A stretch of 64,000 nucleotides of DNA from Betaproteobacteria bacterium (GTDB lineage Bacteria; Pseudomonadota; Gammaproteobacteria; Burkholderiales; SG8-39). Positions 47,566 through 57,760 of this stretch are shown here, one piece after another. Numbering within the stretch: position 1 is the stretch's first letter; every line of letters begins with the position of its first letter. The notes below the pieces were generated by a model, which was given only the letters and a program-made list of their open reading frames with translations, searched no databases and was not told the origin of the DNA. The stretch is taken from assembly GCA_004298385.1 (NCBI GenBank), contig SCTX01000050.1, forward strand, positions 1-64,000. Direction: 5' to 3'. Position numbers and translations under genes: made by a program.

Positions 47566-48039
47566 ATGAACGACAAACGCAGAATCGAGCCGACGGACGT
47601 GATCCACGGCGAATGGCACGTCCGCTACAACTATTCGGTCGGCAAGGTCGCCGGCTTGTTCTTCGAAGGACTCAAGCGCAAGCAGATCCTGGCCACCCGC
47701 TGCCGCAAATCAGGCATCGCCTACCTGCCGCCGCGCGCCTACTGCGAGCGCTCGTTCGAGGTCTGCGACGAGTGGGTCGAGGCCGGCCTGCAGGGCGTGA
47801 TCGAAGCGGCGACCATCGTCAGCGCGCAGTTCGAGAACCTGCCGGCGCCGCCCTACGCGATCGCCTACGTGCGGCTGGACGGCGTCGACACCGCGATGAT
47901 CAACTTCGTTCGCGGCCTCGATTTGTCGGACGTGCCGCGCGCAATGGCCGCGCTGAAACCCGGCACGCGCGTGCAGGTTCGCTTCAAAGACCAGCCCGAA
48001 GGGCGCATCACGGATTTCCACTACGAGGCGCTGGCTTGA
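47566..48039 (+). CDS. DUF35 / OB-fold acyl-CoA-associated protein with degenerate Zn ribbon
   Basis: RCRKSGIAYLPPRAYCERSFE; adjacent to the thiolase-fold genes. Confidence 0.8.
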   Translation: MNDKRRIEPTDVIHGEWHVRYNYSVGKVAGLFFEGLKRKQILATRCRKSGIAYLPPRAYCERSFEVCDEWVEAGLQGVIEAATIVSAQFENLPAPPYAIAYVRLDGVDTAMINFVRGLDLSDVPRAMAALKPGTRVQVRFKDQPEGRITDFHYEALA

Positions 48040-48058
48040 CGACGGCCAACCGGGCACC

Positions 48059-49213
<1,155 letters not shown>

Positions 49214-49254
49214 GCGCAACGCGGCGGCGCCGAGGAACAACAAGGAGACGGAGG

Positions 49255-50400
49255 ATGGCTGCGATGAGATTCCGCACCTCGCTGTGCGACCTGCTCGGCA
49301 TCGACTACCCGGTCATGCTTGCCGCGATGGCGCCCGACGTCTCCGACCCGCAGCTTGTGGCCGCGGTGTCCGAAGCCGGCGGCATCGGCGTGTTGGCCTG
49401 CGGCGACAAGGACCCCGACGAGATCGTGGCGCTGGCGGCCGAGACGCGCAAGCTGACCGGCAAGCCGTTCGGCATGGACATCGCGCTGCCTGCTCGCGTC
49501 GAGACCTACGGCTTCGATTTTCGCGAGGCCGCGGCGAAGGCCAAGATACCGCCGCAGCACCTCGCGTTCCGCGAACGCTTTCTGCGCGAACGCGGCATCC
49601 CCTTCGACGATGACACCAGCCGGGCCACGCCCGGCATGAGCTCGGTCGCCGCGTACAAACTGGGCGAGACCTTCAGCCGCCAGCAGGTCAAGGCCATCCT
49701 GCAGGAGCGACCCGCGCTGTTCGTCTCGGCCCTCGGCGACCCGTCGTTCATGGTGGCCGAAGCGCGTGCGCGCGGCATCAAGGTGATGAGCGTGGTCGGC
49801 AAAGCCAAGGACGCGGTCAATGTCGCGCGCGGTGGCATCGACGCGGTCATCTGCACCGGCACCGCGGCAGGCGGGCACAGCGGCGAGGTCGACGGCATGG
49901 TGCTGGTGCCGCACGTGGTGGAGCGCATCGCCCCGGTGCCGGTGGTGGCCGGCGGCGGCATAGTCGACGGCCGCGGCCTGGCGGCGGCGCTGGCACTGGG
50001 CGCGATCGGCGTCTGGGTCGGCTCGCGTTTCATCGCCAGCGAAGAGTGTAAGGCGCCGGCATGGTACAAGGCGCGCCTGGTCGAAGCGGGCGATGGCGCC
50101 ACCGTGCGCAGCAAGTGGTACACGGGAAAGACCTGCCGTCATCTGCGCAGCGAGTGGGACACCGCCTGGGACGCTTCGGGCCTGCCCGCGCTGCCGATGC
50201 CCGAGCAGGCCTTGCTCAGCACGCCGATGGCGCTCGGCGCGGCGCAAGTCGGCCGCCACCTGGAGTCGGGCGTCTTCTGCGGGCAGGGCGTGGCCCGCAT
50301 CGACGGCCTGCTGCCGGTGCGCGAGATCGTCGATCGCATGATCGCCGACGCGCGCGAGATCCTGCTGCGCGAGCTGCCCGCCCGCGTCAGTTGCGCCTGA
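49255..50400 (+). CDS. Nitronate monooxygenase-like flavoprotein (IpdC-like by context)
   Basis: DYPVMLAAMAPDVSDPQLVAAVSEAGGIGVLACG, GTAAGGHSGEVDGMVLVPHVVE, VVAGGGIVDGRGLAAALALGAIGVWVGSRFIAS. Confidence 0.85.
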   Translation: MAAMRFRTSLCDLLGIDYPVMLAAMAPDVSDPQLVAAVSEAGGIGVLACGDKDPDEIVALAAETRKLTGKPFGMDIALPARVETYGFDFREAAAKAKIPPQHLAFRERFLRERGIPFDDDTSRATPGMSSVAAYKLGETFSRQQVKAILQERPALFVSALGDPSFMVAEARARGIKVMSVVGKAKDAVNVARGGIDAVICTGTAAGGHSGEVDGMVLVPHVVERIAPVPVVAGGGIVDGRGLAAALALGAIGVWVGSRFIASEECKAPAWYKARLVEAGDGATVRSKWYTGKTCRHLRSEWDTAWDASGLPALPMPEQALLSTPMALGAAQVGRHLESGVFCGQGVARIDGLLPVREIVDRMIADAREILLRELPARVSCA

Positions 50401-50419
50401 TACCCTGGGAGACGCCACC

Positions 50420-51307
50420 ATGGAAGTGATCGACACGCCCAAGCGCGTCAGCAAGGTCGGCACCCTGGCGCAGGCCGCCGCGCTGATCGCCGACGGCAGC
50501 ACGCTTGCCTTCGGCGGCATTCATTCGCACAACGGGCCGATGGCGCTGATCCGCGAGATCGTCCGCCGCGGCGCCAAGGGACTCAAGCTCATTGCCAACG
50601 TCAGCGCCGGCATGCCGGCCGATCTGCTGGTCGGCGCCGGCTGCGTCGACACGCTTACCGTATGCTACGTCGGCCTCGAGCACCTGGGCATGGCGCCGCG
50701 TTACCGCAAGGCGGCCGAAGAAAAACGCATCAAGGTCATCGACGGCGACGAGATCTACTACGTGCTGGGGTTGAAGGCCGGCGCGCTGGGCCTGCCCTTC
50801 GTGCCCTACCCGCCCGGCCACGAGGCGCGCGACAACCCCAAGTACGAGCCCACCTACAAGCGCACCACCGACCCATATACCGGGCGCGAGATCATCGTCT
50901 CGCCCGCGATCGCGCCCGACGTCGGAATCATTCACGCGGCCAAGTGCGATCCCTACGGCAATGTTGTGCACCTCGGCTCGGTGGTGGCCGACGACCTGAT
51001 CGCCAAGGCCTCGCGCCGCACTATCGTGACCACCGAGGAGATCGTGACGCTGGAGAGCATTCAGGCCGACCCGAAGCGCACCAGCATTCCCGGCCACTAC
51101 ATCGACATGGTGGTCAAGGTGCCCTATGGCGCGCATCCGCTGTCGTGTCACGGCGTCTACAACCACGACGAGCCGGCGCTGATCGACTACCGCGATGCCG
51201 ACATCGACACGTACCTGCGCGACTTCGTGTTCGGGCCCGGGGATCACTTCGCCTACCTGGAGAAGTTCGGCATCGAACGCCTCCTGCACCTGCGCGAATC
51301 GATTTGA
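50420..51307 (+). CDS. CoA-transferase family alpha subunit (glutaconate CoA-transferase/IpdA-like)
   Basis: AQAAALIADGSTLAFGGIHSHNGPMALIREIVRRGAKGLKLIANVSAGMPADLLVGAG; paired with the next gene. Confidence 0.85.
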   Translation: MEVIDTPKRVSKVGTLAQAAALIADGSTLAFGGIHSHNGPMALIREIVRRGAKGLKLIANVSAGMPADLLVGAGCVDTLTVCYVGLEHLGMAPRYRKAAEEKRIKVIDGDEIYYVLGLKAGALGLPFVPYPPGHEARDNPKYEPTYKRTTDPYTGREIIVSPAIAPDVGIIHAAKCDPYGNVVHLGSVVADDLIAKASRRTIVTTEEIVTLESIQADPKRTSIPGHYIDMVVKVPYGAHPLSCHGVYNHDEPALIDYRDADIDTYLRDFVFGPGDHFAYLEKFGIERLLHLRESI

Positions 51308-51317
51308 GGAGCCCGGC

Positions 51318-52133
51318 ATGCCGACCACGACGACAGCGCAAGAGTATTCGATCGGTGAGATCATGGCCGTCGCGATCGCGCGCCAGATGAAGGAGCACGA
51401 CGGCGACTGGGCCGCGGTGGGCGCCTATTCGCAGTTGCCCGCGGCCGCACTGAAGCTGGCGCGCATCCTGTATGCGCCCAATCTGTGGTGGCTGGCCGGC
51501 GGGGGCGGCGCGATCAATTCGAGTTCCAGGCTGCAGACCTCGACCTCGGACCACCGTGTCCTGCGCGGCGCCGAGTACGTGATGAACATGGAGGACATCG
51601 TCGACATCGAGATGTGGCGCCACAACCGCGACAACGAGAAGATCGTGGCCGTGATCGGCGGCATCCAGATCGACAAATACGGCAGCAGCAACATGGTCTG
51701 CGTCGGCGATTACGCTTCGCCCAAGGTGCGCGGCGTGGGCACGGTCGGGCTGTGTTTCGGCGTGTCCTTCGGCATCCTCTACTTCTTTACCATGCACCAC
51801 AACCCGAAGATCTTCGTCGAGCAGGTGGATTTCATCAGTTCGCCCGGTCATACCGCCGAGCGCAAGAAGCACGTGCAATCGCTATGCGTCGGACCACGGC
51901 TCGTGTACTCGCCGCTGGGCGTGTTCGACTTCGCGCCCGAGACCGGAACCATGCGCATCCGCTCGCTGCATCCCGGCGTCAGCGTCGACGAGGTGCAGGC
52001 CAAGACCGGCTTCGAGCTCATCGTCCCCGCACGGATCGCGCTGACCGAGGCGCCCACGGCACGGGAACTCGCGCTGCTGCGCACCCAGGTCGATCCGGAC
52101 GGGCTACTAGGGAAGCTGCGCATCACGCGCTGA
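51318..52133 (+). CDS. CoA-transferase family beta subunit (IpdB-like)
   Basis: VIGGIQIDKYGSSNMVCVGDYASPKVRGVGTVG, FVEQVDFISSPGH, SPLGVFDFAPETGTMRIRSLHPGVSVDEVQAKTGFE. Confidence 0.85.
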   Translation: MPTTTTAQEYSIGEIMAVAIARQMKEHDGDWAAVGAYSQLPAAALKLARILYAPNLWWLAGGGGAINSSSRLQTSTSDHRVLRGAEYVMNMEDIVDIEMWRHNRDNEKIVAVIGGIQIDKYGSSNMVCVGDYASPKVRGVGTVGLCFGVSFGILYFFTMHHNPKIFVEQVDFISSPGHTAERKKHVQSLCVGPRLVYSPLGVFDFAPETGTMRIRSLHPGVSVDEVQAKTGFELIVPARIALTEAPTARELALLRTQVDPDGLLGKLRITR

Positions 52134-52248
52134 AACGCGGGCGGCGCGCGGACTGGCGCGACCTGCGCCACTTGGCCGTTGCCGGGGGCAGCAAGCCCCG
52201 CTTTGCCTCCTTGCGTTTGAACCCGCCATGCGGGAGAGCGGCGTAACC

Positions 52249-52264
52249 CCCGCATTCTTGCGGG
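52249..52264. terminator. Small hairpin between convergent genes
   Basis: CCCGCA-TTCT-TGCGGG. Confidence 0.35.
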
Positions 52265-52266
52265 AT

Positions 52267-52752
52267 TCACGCGCCCGCAGCTTCCTTGGGCAGGAACGCG
52301 ATCGTCTCGGTGAAGTCGGCGATGGTCTCGCCGCGCTGGTTGATGAGGAGGTGCCGCAGGTCCACCAGGGTGTAGCCGCGCGAGGTGGTCGCGCGCAGCC
52401 ATGCTTCGCCCTCGACGTGGATCGTGTCGCCGGGGAACAGCGCGCCGCGCAGCCGTGCTTCGACGCCGGTCATGCCGCCGAACGGACCGGCGTCGCGGCC
52501 TTCGAGCACCGCATCGATGACGCCGGCCACCTGGGGCGCCACCAGGCCCATGCCGAGCGAGATGATCATCGGGCCGGGCGCGAAGCGGTCGCGGTGATCG
52601 CCCGCCATGTGAGTGCGGATATACTCCATGTCGATGAAGAAGGGCTCGTGCAGACCGATGACGTTGACGAAGGTCACGATGTCGGTCTCGGTGATGGTGC
52701 GCCGGTGCGACTTGAAGCGATGCACCTTGTTGCCCTGGGCCGGATGGGTCAT
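52267..52752 (-). CDS. MaoC-like hydratase
   Basis: TETDIVTFVNVIGLHEPFFIDMEYIRTHMAGDHRDRFAPGPMIISLGMGL, GDTIHVEGEAW. Confidence 0.82.
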   Translation of the reverse strand: MTHPAQGNKVHRFKSHRRTITETDIVTFVNVIGLHEPFFIDMEYIRTHMAGDHRDRFAPGPMIISLGMGLVAPQVAGVIDAVLEGRDAGPFGGMTGVEARLRGALFPGDTIHVEGEAWLRATTSRGYTLVDLRHLLINQRGETIADFTETIAFLPKEAAGA

Positions 52753-52877
52753 GTGGTCGTCTCCTTCATGGTTTGGTGTTGATGAAATTCGTCCGCTGCG
52801 GGCGATTCCGCTGTCCCGCCGGCCTGGATGCCCGGTACAATCGAGCCCGCACCCCACGCCACATAGGAGAACAAGGT

Positions 52878-53675
52878 ATGAACCCTGCACCCTCGCTTAG
52901 CGGCCGGATCGCCCTCGTCACCGGCGCCACGGCCTACATCGGCCGTGCCGTCGCCGTCGAACTGGCGCGGCGCGGAGCGCAGGTGGTGGTCAACGGCCGC
53001 GATCGCGCGGCCGGCGAAGCGGTAGTGGCTGAAATCGCGGCGAACGGCTGCGGCGCCGAGTTCGAGCAAGCCGACCTCGCCGACGCCGGCGCGGTGCGCG
53101 CCATGGTCGGCCGTGTCGCCGAGCGCCACGGCCGCCTCGACATCCTGGTGGCCAGCGGCGCCGGCGCGAGCGCCGATTCGCCGTCTTTCCGCCTGTTCAT
53201 GGAGATGGGCGGCGCCGATTTCGAGAACTACATCCGCGCCCATTGGCTCACGCGCGCGTTTGCGATCCAGGCTGCCGCTGCGGTGATGGGCCGCCACCGC
53301 CACGGCAAGATCGTCGCCATCGGCACCGACGCGGGCCGCGTGGCGACGGTCGGCGAATCCTTCATCGGCGGCGCCACCGGCGGCATGATGCAAATGTGTC
53401 GCGTACTGGCGCGTGAGCTGGGGCGCGACGGCATCCGCGTCAACGCGGTGGCGATGAGCTACGTCTGGGACGCCAAGCCGCGCTGGGGCCCGGGCTCGCC
53501 GGCGCTCGAAGGCGGTCATGGCAAGGGCATGATCGAGAATCTGCGCAAGCGCATGCTGTTCCCGGTGCATTGCCAGGACATCGCCAACGCGGCGGCTTTC
53601 TTTGCCGGCCCCGAATCCGATGCCGTCACCGGCCAGACGCTGAGCGTCAACGGCGGTTTGAGCACGCCGGGCTGA
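52878..53675 (+). CDS. Short-chain dehydrogenase/reductase
   Basis: RIALVTGATAYIGRAVAVELARRGAQVVVNGRD, GQTLSVNGGLSTPG; RBS AGGAGAACAAGGT. Confidence 0.87.
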   Translation: MNPAPSLSGRIALVTGATAYIGRAVAVELARRGAQVVVNGRDRAAGEAVVAEIAANGCGAEFEQADLADAGAVRAMVGRVAERHGRLDILVASGAGASADSPSFRLFMEMGGADFENYIRAHWLTRAFAIQAAAAVMGRHRHGKIVAIGTDAGRVATVGESFIGGATGGMMQMCRVLARELGRDGIRVNAVAMSYVWDAKPRWGPGSPALEGGHGKGMIENLRKRMLFPVHCQDIANAAAFFAGPESDAVTGQTLSVNGGLSTPG

Positions 53676-53682
53676 CACGAGT

Positions 53683-53708
53683 TCAAGGCCGACCATGCTC
53701 GGCCTTGA
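53683..53708. terminator. 10-bp-arm hairpin between convergent genes (bidirectional terminator candidate)
   Basis: TCAAGGCCGA-CCATGC-TCGGCCTTGA, perfect arms. Confidence 0.6.
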
Positions 53709-53828
53709 CGGCAGCGCGGTCCACCGGGAAGCCGCCGTCGACGATCACGGTCCGGCCGGCGAAGAGTCGCGCACGCAATACGCATTGATCGACAGCTTGA
53801 TTCAAAGCGTCCACTCCTCCGCTGGGTG

Positions 53829-54263
53829 TCATGCGCGGAGCATGAAGTTGCAATGGCCGAGCGCGATCGGTTTGTCGGGGCTCGACTGCCAGGCCTCGAT
53901 GCGCAGGTTGGCCACGCGCCGCCCCTGCTTGACCATCACCACGTTGGCATAGGTGTCTCGCGGGAGGCCGGTACGCAGGTAGTCGATGTTGAAGTCGATC
54001 GTTTTCGGCAGGGTCTGGGTGTCCATTTGCCAAAGGAGATAGAACATGCCCGCACACTCCATGAAACCGCCGGTCGCGCCGCCGTGCAAGGCGGGCAGGA
54101 CAGGGTTGCCGATCAGCTTCCGATCGAAAGGCAGGATGCAAGTGAACTCTTCACCCTTGATGTCGATGCGCAGATTCAGGAAGCGCGCATATGGAACCGA
54201 CTGCACCAGCGGGCCCCAGTCGTTGGATACCCTGCAACTGTTCGAAATATCGGCGAACTTCAT
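53829..54263 (-). CDS. PaaI-type thioesterase (hot-dog fold)
   Basis: NPVLPALHGGATGGFMECAGMFYLLW. Confidence 0.78.
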   Translation of the reverse strand: MKFADISNSCRVSNDWGPLVQSVPYARFLNLRIDIKGEEFTCILPFDRKLIGNPVLPALHGGATGGFMECAGMFYLLWQMDTQTLPKTIDFNIDYLRTGLPRDTYANVVMVKQGRRVANLRIEAWQSSPDKPIALGHCNFMLRA

Positions 54264-54736
54264 CGCGCAAGCTTTTCGTTGCTGATCAGCGTGGGCCCGT
54301 CGGTGAACATGAAGATGCCTACCGCGGTGGCTATCGGGTCGTCCGCCGACTCGTGATAGGCGCAGCCTCGGACGAAAGCCAGATCCGCCGTCATCTTGTA
54401 GCAAACCGCACCGCCCAGCACAGTTTTGTCGGGGGTAGCCGGCTTGAGATAGTCGATGCGCAGGTCCAGCGTCGCCATCAGCCGCTCCTGCGACAACTTC
54501 ATGAAGATCGAGAACCCGAAGGCCGCATCAAGCAAGGCCGTGATGACGCCGCCATGCAGCACGCGCGTATTCGGGTCGCCAACCAGATTGCGCGCGTATT
54601 CCACCTTCAGCACGCACCAGTCCGACCGCACCGAATGAGGCTGCAGCCCGAGCTCCCGGTTGTAGGGGGAAACATACTCGGACTTCTCCCAGAACTCGAC
54701 GAACGCCTCCAGGCTCATGGTTGGCGCCATCAACAC
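54260..54736 (-). CDS. PaaI-type thioesterase (hot-dog fold)
   Basis: NPNTRVLHGGVITALLDAAFGFSIF-like motif (GDPNTRVLHGGVITALLDAAFGF); overlaps the next gene by 4 bp. Confidence 0.8.
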   Translation of the reverse strand: MLMAPTMSLEAFVEFWEKSEYVSPYNRELGLQPHSVRSDWCVLKVEYARNLVGDPNTRVLHGGVITALLDAAFGFSIFMKLSQERLMATLDLRIDYLKPATPDKTVLGGAVCYKMTADLAFVRGCAYHESADDPIATAVGIFMFTDGPTLISNEKLAR

Positions 54737-54794
54737 CTCCGCGCAGTCAAACCTGAGACGCCGGCCGCGCCAATCGGGAACGAAACGCTCATGT

Positions 54795-55940
54795 TCACAG
54801 CCGCTTGGCCACTTCTTCGAGCATCACCTCGGTGGCGCCGCCGCCGATGGCCTCGACCCGTGCATCGCGCACCATGCGCTCGATCGCGGCTTCGCGCATG
54901 TAGCCGAAGCCGCCGTGAAACTGCTGACAGTCGTACAGCACCTCGTTGACGAGTTCGCCGCACAAGGCCTTCACCATCGACACTTCCTTCACGCAGTCGC
55001 GGCCCTGGGCGTCCAGCCAGGCGGCGTGGTAGACGAGTTGCCGTGCGGCCTCGACCTCGGCGGCGCGCATTGCCAGCCGCTGGCGGATGACCTGCTTATC
55101 CCACAGCGTGGCTCCGAAAGCGCGGCGCTGGCGCACGTAGGCCAGCGTCAGTTCGATCGCGCGCGCCGCTTCGCCCATCGCCGCTGCGCCGATTACCATG
55201 CGCTCATTCTGGAAGTTGCGCATGATCTGGTAGAAGCCCTTGTTCTCCTGTCCCAGCAGGTTCTCGGCCGGGATGCGACAGTTCTCGAACACCAGCTCGG
55301 CGGTGTCGCTGCACAGCCAGCCGCTTTTCTTCAGCGCCCGCCCGACGCGGAACCCCGGCGTGCCCTTTTCGACGATGAAGATCGAAATGCCGCGCGAGCC
55401 CTTGGCTGTCGGGTCGGTCTTGGCGCCGACGAAATAGAGGTCGCCATGCACACCGTTGGTGATGAACATCTTGCTGCCGTCGAGCACCCAGTGCTCGCCG
55501 TCGCGTACCGCGCGGGTGCGAATGCCGGCCACGTCCGAGCCGGCGTCGGGCTCGGTGACGGCGATCGCGCAGATCTTGTCGCCGCGCGTGATCGCGGGCA
55601 GGTAGCGCGCGAGCTGCGCGGGAGTGCCGAAGTTCGCCAGATGGGGCGAGGCCATGTCGGTGTGTACCGTCACCGTCGCCGCGAAACCGCCGTAGGTCGA
55701 GCGGCCGAGTTCTTCGGCGAGGATTACGCTATATACCGTGTCAAGATCGGAGCCGCCGTACCGCTCGTCGTAGCGAATGCCCAGAAAGCCCAGTTCGCCC
55801 ATTTGGCGCAGCAGCGCGCGCGGCACCATGCCCGCCTCTTCCCACGGCGCTGCGTGAGGGACCACCTCCTGATCGACGAATCGGCGCAGGTTGTCGCGGA
55901 ACTGCCGGCGTTGCTCATCAAAGTAGATCGCTTCGTTCAT
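54795..55940 (-). CDS. Acyl-CoA dehydrogenase
   Basis: IAVTEPDAGSDVAGIRTRAVRDGEHWVLDGSKMFITNG, QFHGGFGYMREAAIERMVRDARVEAIGGGATEVM. Confidence 0.92.
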   Translation of the reverse strand: MNEAIYFDEQRRQFRDNLRRFVDQEVVPHAAPWEEAGMVPRALLRQMGELGFLGIRYDERYGGSDLDTVYSVILAEELGRSTYGGFAATVTVHTDMASPHLANFGTPAQLARYLPAITRGDKICAIAVTEPDAGSDVAGIRTRAVRDGEHWVLDGSKMFITNGVHGDLYFVGAKTDPTAKGSRGISIFIVEKGTPGFRVGRALKKSGWLCSDTAELVFENCRIPAENLLGQENKGFYQIMRNFQNERMVIGAAAMGEAARAIELTLAYVRQRRAFGATLWDKQVIRQRLAMRAAEVEAARQLVYHAAWLDAQGRDCVKEVSMVKALCGELVNEVLYDCQQFHGGFGYMREAAIERMVRDARVEAIGGGATEVMLEEVAKRL

Positions 55941-56104
55941 TATTTCTCCTCGGACCGCATCATCAGCAACACCGCGCCGGCGCGCACCGTGTCGCCCTCG
56001 CAGCAGCGCAACCTGGTGACCCGGCCCGCCGCGGGCGCGGCCGGCGTGTGCCGAGACAGCGCGTTGCGGGCGGCCTCACCCAAGACCTTGCGGATCCGCT
56101 GCAC
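55940..56104 (-). other. 54-codon ORF matching the C-terminal half of a biotinyl domain, no biotinylatable Lys (relic or mini-protein)
   Basis: ...HTPAAPAAGRVTRLRCCEGDTVRAGAVLLMMRSEEK*; TAATG coupling to the ACAD start; aligns with GVVRSLSVQAGQMVERGLVVAVVESE of the 23356 gene. Confidence 0.55.
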
Positions 56105-56118
56105 GTCATGCGCCCCGG

Positions 56119-57726
56119 CTAGAAACGGAAAATGCCGAACGGCGTCGGTTTGGCGGCAGTGCGCGAGGCGAGGTCAAGCAACAGCCCCATCACGTCGCGC
56201 GTTTCCACCGGGTCGATAATACCGTCGACCCACAGGTTCGAGGAGAAGTTGGAGGCCGGCTGAAAGTCTTCGTAGATCTTGCGCACCGGAACTTTGAAGG
56301 CCTCTTCCTCCTCGGGCGTCCACTCGCGTCCTTCGGTCTTGTTGATCTGCTTGCGCACCAGCGCCAGCACGGTGGCCGCCTGCTCCGGACCCATGATGGC
56401 CGCGCGGCCGCTGGGCCATGCGAACATCGCCGTCGGGTTGAACGGGCGGCCGCACATCGCCAGGTAGCCGGCGCCGTAAGACGCGCCGATGATGATGGTG
56501 TACTTGGGCACGTTGGCCGACGCCATCGCCGTGATCATCTTGGCCCCGGCCTTGGCGATGCCGGCCTGCTCGGCGGCGCGACCGACCATGAAGCCGGTCA
56601 CGTCGGCCATGAACAGCAGCGGGATGTCGCGCTGGCAGCACAGGTCGATGAAGTGTGCCGCCTTCACCGCGCTGTCCGGGAACAGTACACCCTGGTTAGC
56701 GAGGATGCCGATCTCGTGGCCGTGGATGCGGGCAAAGCCGGTCAACAGGGTGTCGCCGTACATCGGCTTGAATTCCTGGAACCTGCTGTCATCGACGAAG
56801 CGCGCCAGGATCTCGCGCGTGTCGGTCGGGATCTTGGCGTCGCGGCTGATGATGCCGTGGATCTCGCGCGGGTCGCAACGCGGCGGCAAAGAGGGATGCC
56901 GCGTCCAGCGCGGCTTGGGCTGTTCGCCCAGGTCGCGCACGATCTCGCGCGTGATGGCCAGTGCGTGGCGGTCGTCCTCGGCAATGTGGTCGGTGACGCC
57001 ACTGACGCCGCAGTGCATCTTGGCGCCGCCCAGCGACTCGGCATCCACCGTTTCGCCGGTCGCGGCAAAAGTCAGCTCGGGGCCGCCCAGGTACATGTAG
57101 CCCTGCTCCTTGACGATCACCGCCTCGTCGCACAGCGCCGGAATGTACGCGCCGCCGGCCGTGCATGGCCCCATCACCACGGCAATCTGCTGGATGCCCT
57201 CGGCCGACATGCGCACCTGGTTGTTGAAGATGCTGCCGAACTGCCCGACGTCGGGAAAGATGTTCGTCATATCCGGAAGAAACGCCCCACCGCTGTCGAC
57301 CAGCGTGATGCAGGGCAGTCGATGCTGCCAGGCGATCTGCTGCGCGCGCACGTGTTTTTTGCAGGTCATGCCGTAATAGGTGCCGCCCTTCACGGTGGCG
57401 TCGTTGGCGATGATCATGCACGGGCGGCCCTGCACCAGGCCGATGCCGGTGATGATGCTGGCGCCCGGCGGCACGCCGTCATACAGGCCTTCGCCGGCGA
57501 GCATGCCGAACTCGAGGAAGGGCGACCCGGGATCGAGCAGCACTTCGACGCGATGACGCGGCAGGAACTTGTTGCGCGCAAGGTGCTTTTCGCGCGCTTT
57601 GGGCGGCCCGCCCGCAAGCGCCAGTTGACGGCGCTGTTGCAGGTCCGCGATCGCCGCCTCATAGGCCTCGCGGTTGAGCCGGAATTCATCGTCGGAGGTC
57701 GACGCGCGCGAGGAAAGAATGGTCAT
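56119..57726 (-). CDS. Acyl-CoA carboxylase beta subunit (carboxyltransferase)
   Basis: MIIANDATVKGGTYYGMTCKKHVRAQ, GGAYIPALCDEAVIV, GASYGAGYLAMCGRPFNP, DPVETRDVMGLLLDLA. Confidence 0.9.
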   Translation of the reverse strand: MTILSSRASTSDDEFRLNREAYEAAIADLQQRRQLALAGGPPKAREKHLARNKFLPRHRVEVLLDPGSPFLEFGMLAGEGLYDGVPPGASIITGIGLVQGRPCMIIANDATVKGGTYYGMTCKKHVRAQQIAWQHRLPCITLVDSGGAFLPDMTNIFPDVGQFGSIFNNQVRMSAEGIQQIAVVMGPCTAGGAYIPALCDEAVIVKEQGYMYLGGPELTFAATGETVDAESLGGAKMHCGVSGVTDHIAEDDRHALAITREIVRDLGEQPKPRWTRHPSLPPRCDPREIHGIISRDAKIPTDTREILARFVDDSRFQEFKPMYGDTLLTGFARIHGHEIGILANQGVLFPDSAVKAAHFIDLCCQRDIPLLFMADVTGFMVGRAAEQAGIAKAGAKMITAMASANVPKYTIIIGASYGAGYLAMCGRPFNPTAMFAWPSGRAAIMGPEQAATVLALVRKQINKTEGREWTPEEEEAFKVPVRKIYEDFQPASNFSSNLWVDGIIDPVETRDVMGLLLDLASRTAAKPTPFGIFRF

Positions 57727-57760
57727 ATACGCTGTTGCACCGATGCGTAAGGAGAAGTAC

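Noticed and set aside
46121-47566. 481-aa minus-strand ORF
   Set aside because: Antisense to the thiolase-fold gene at 46361.
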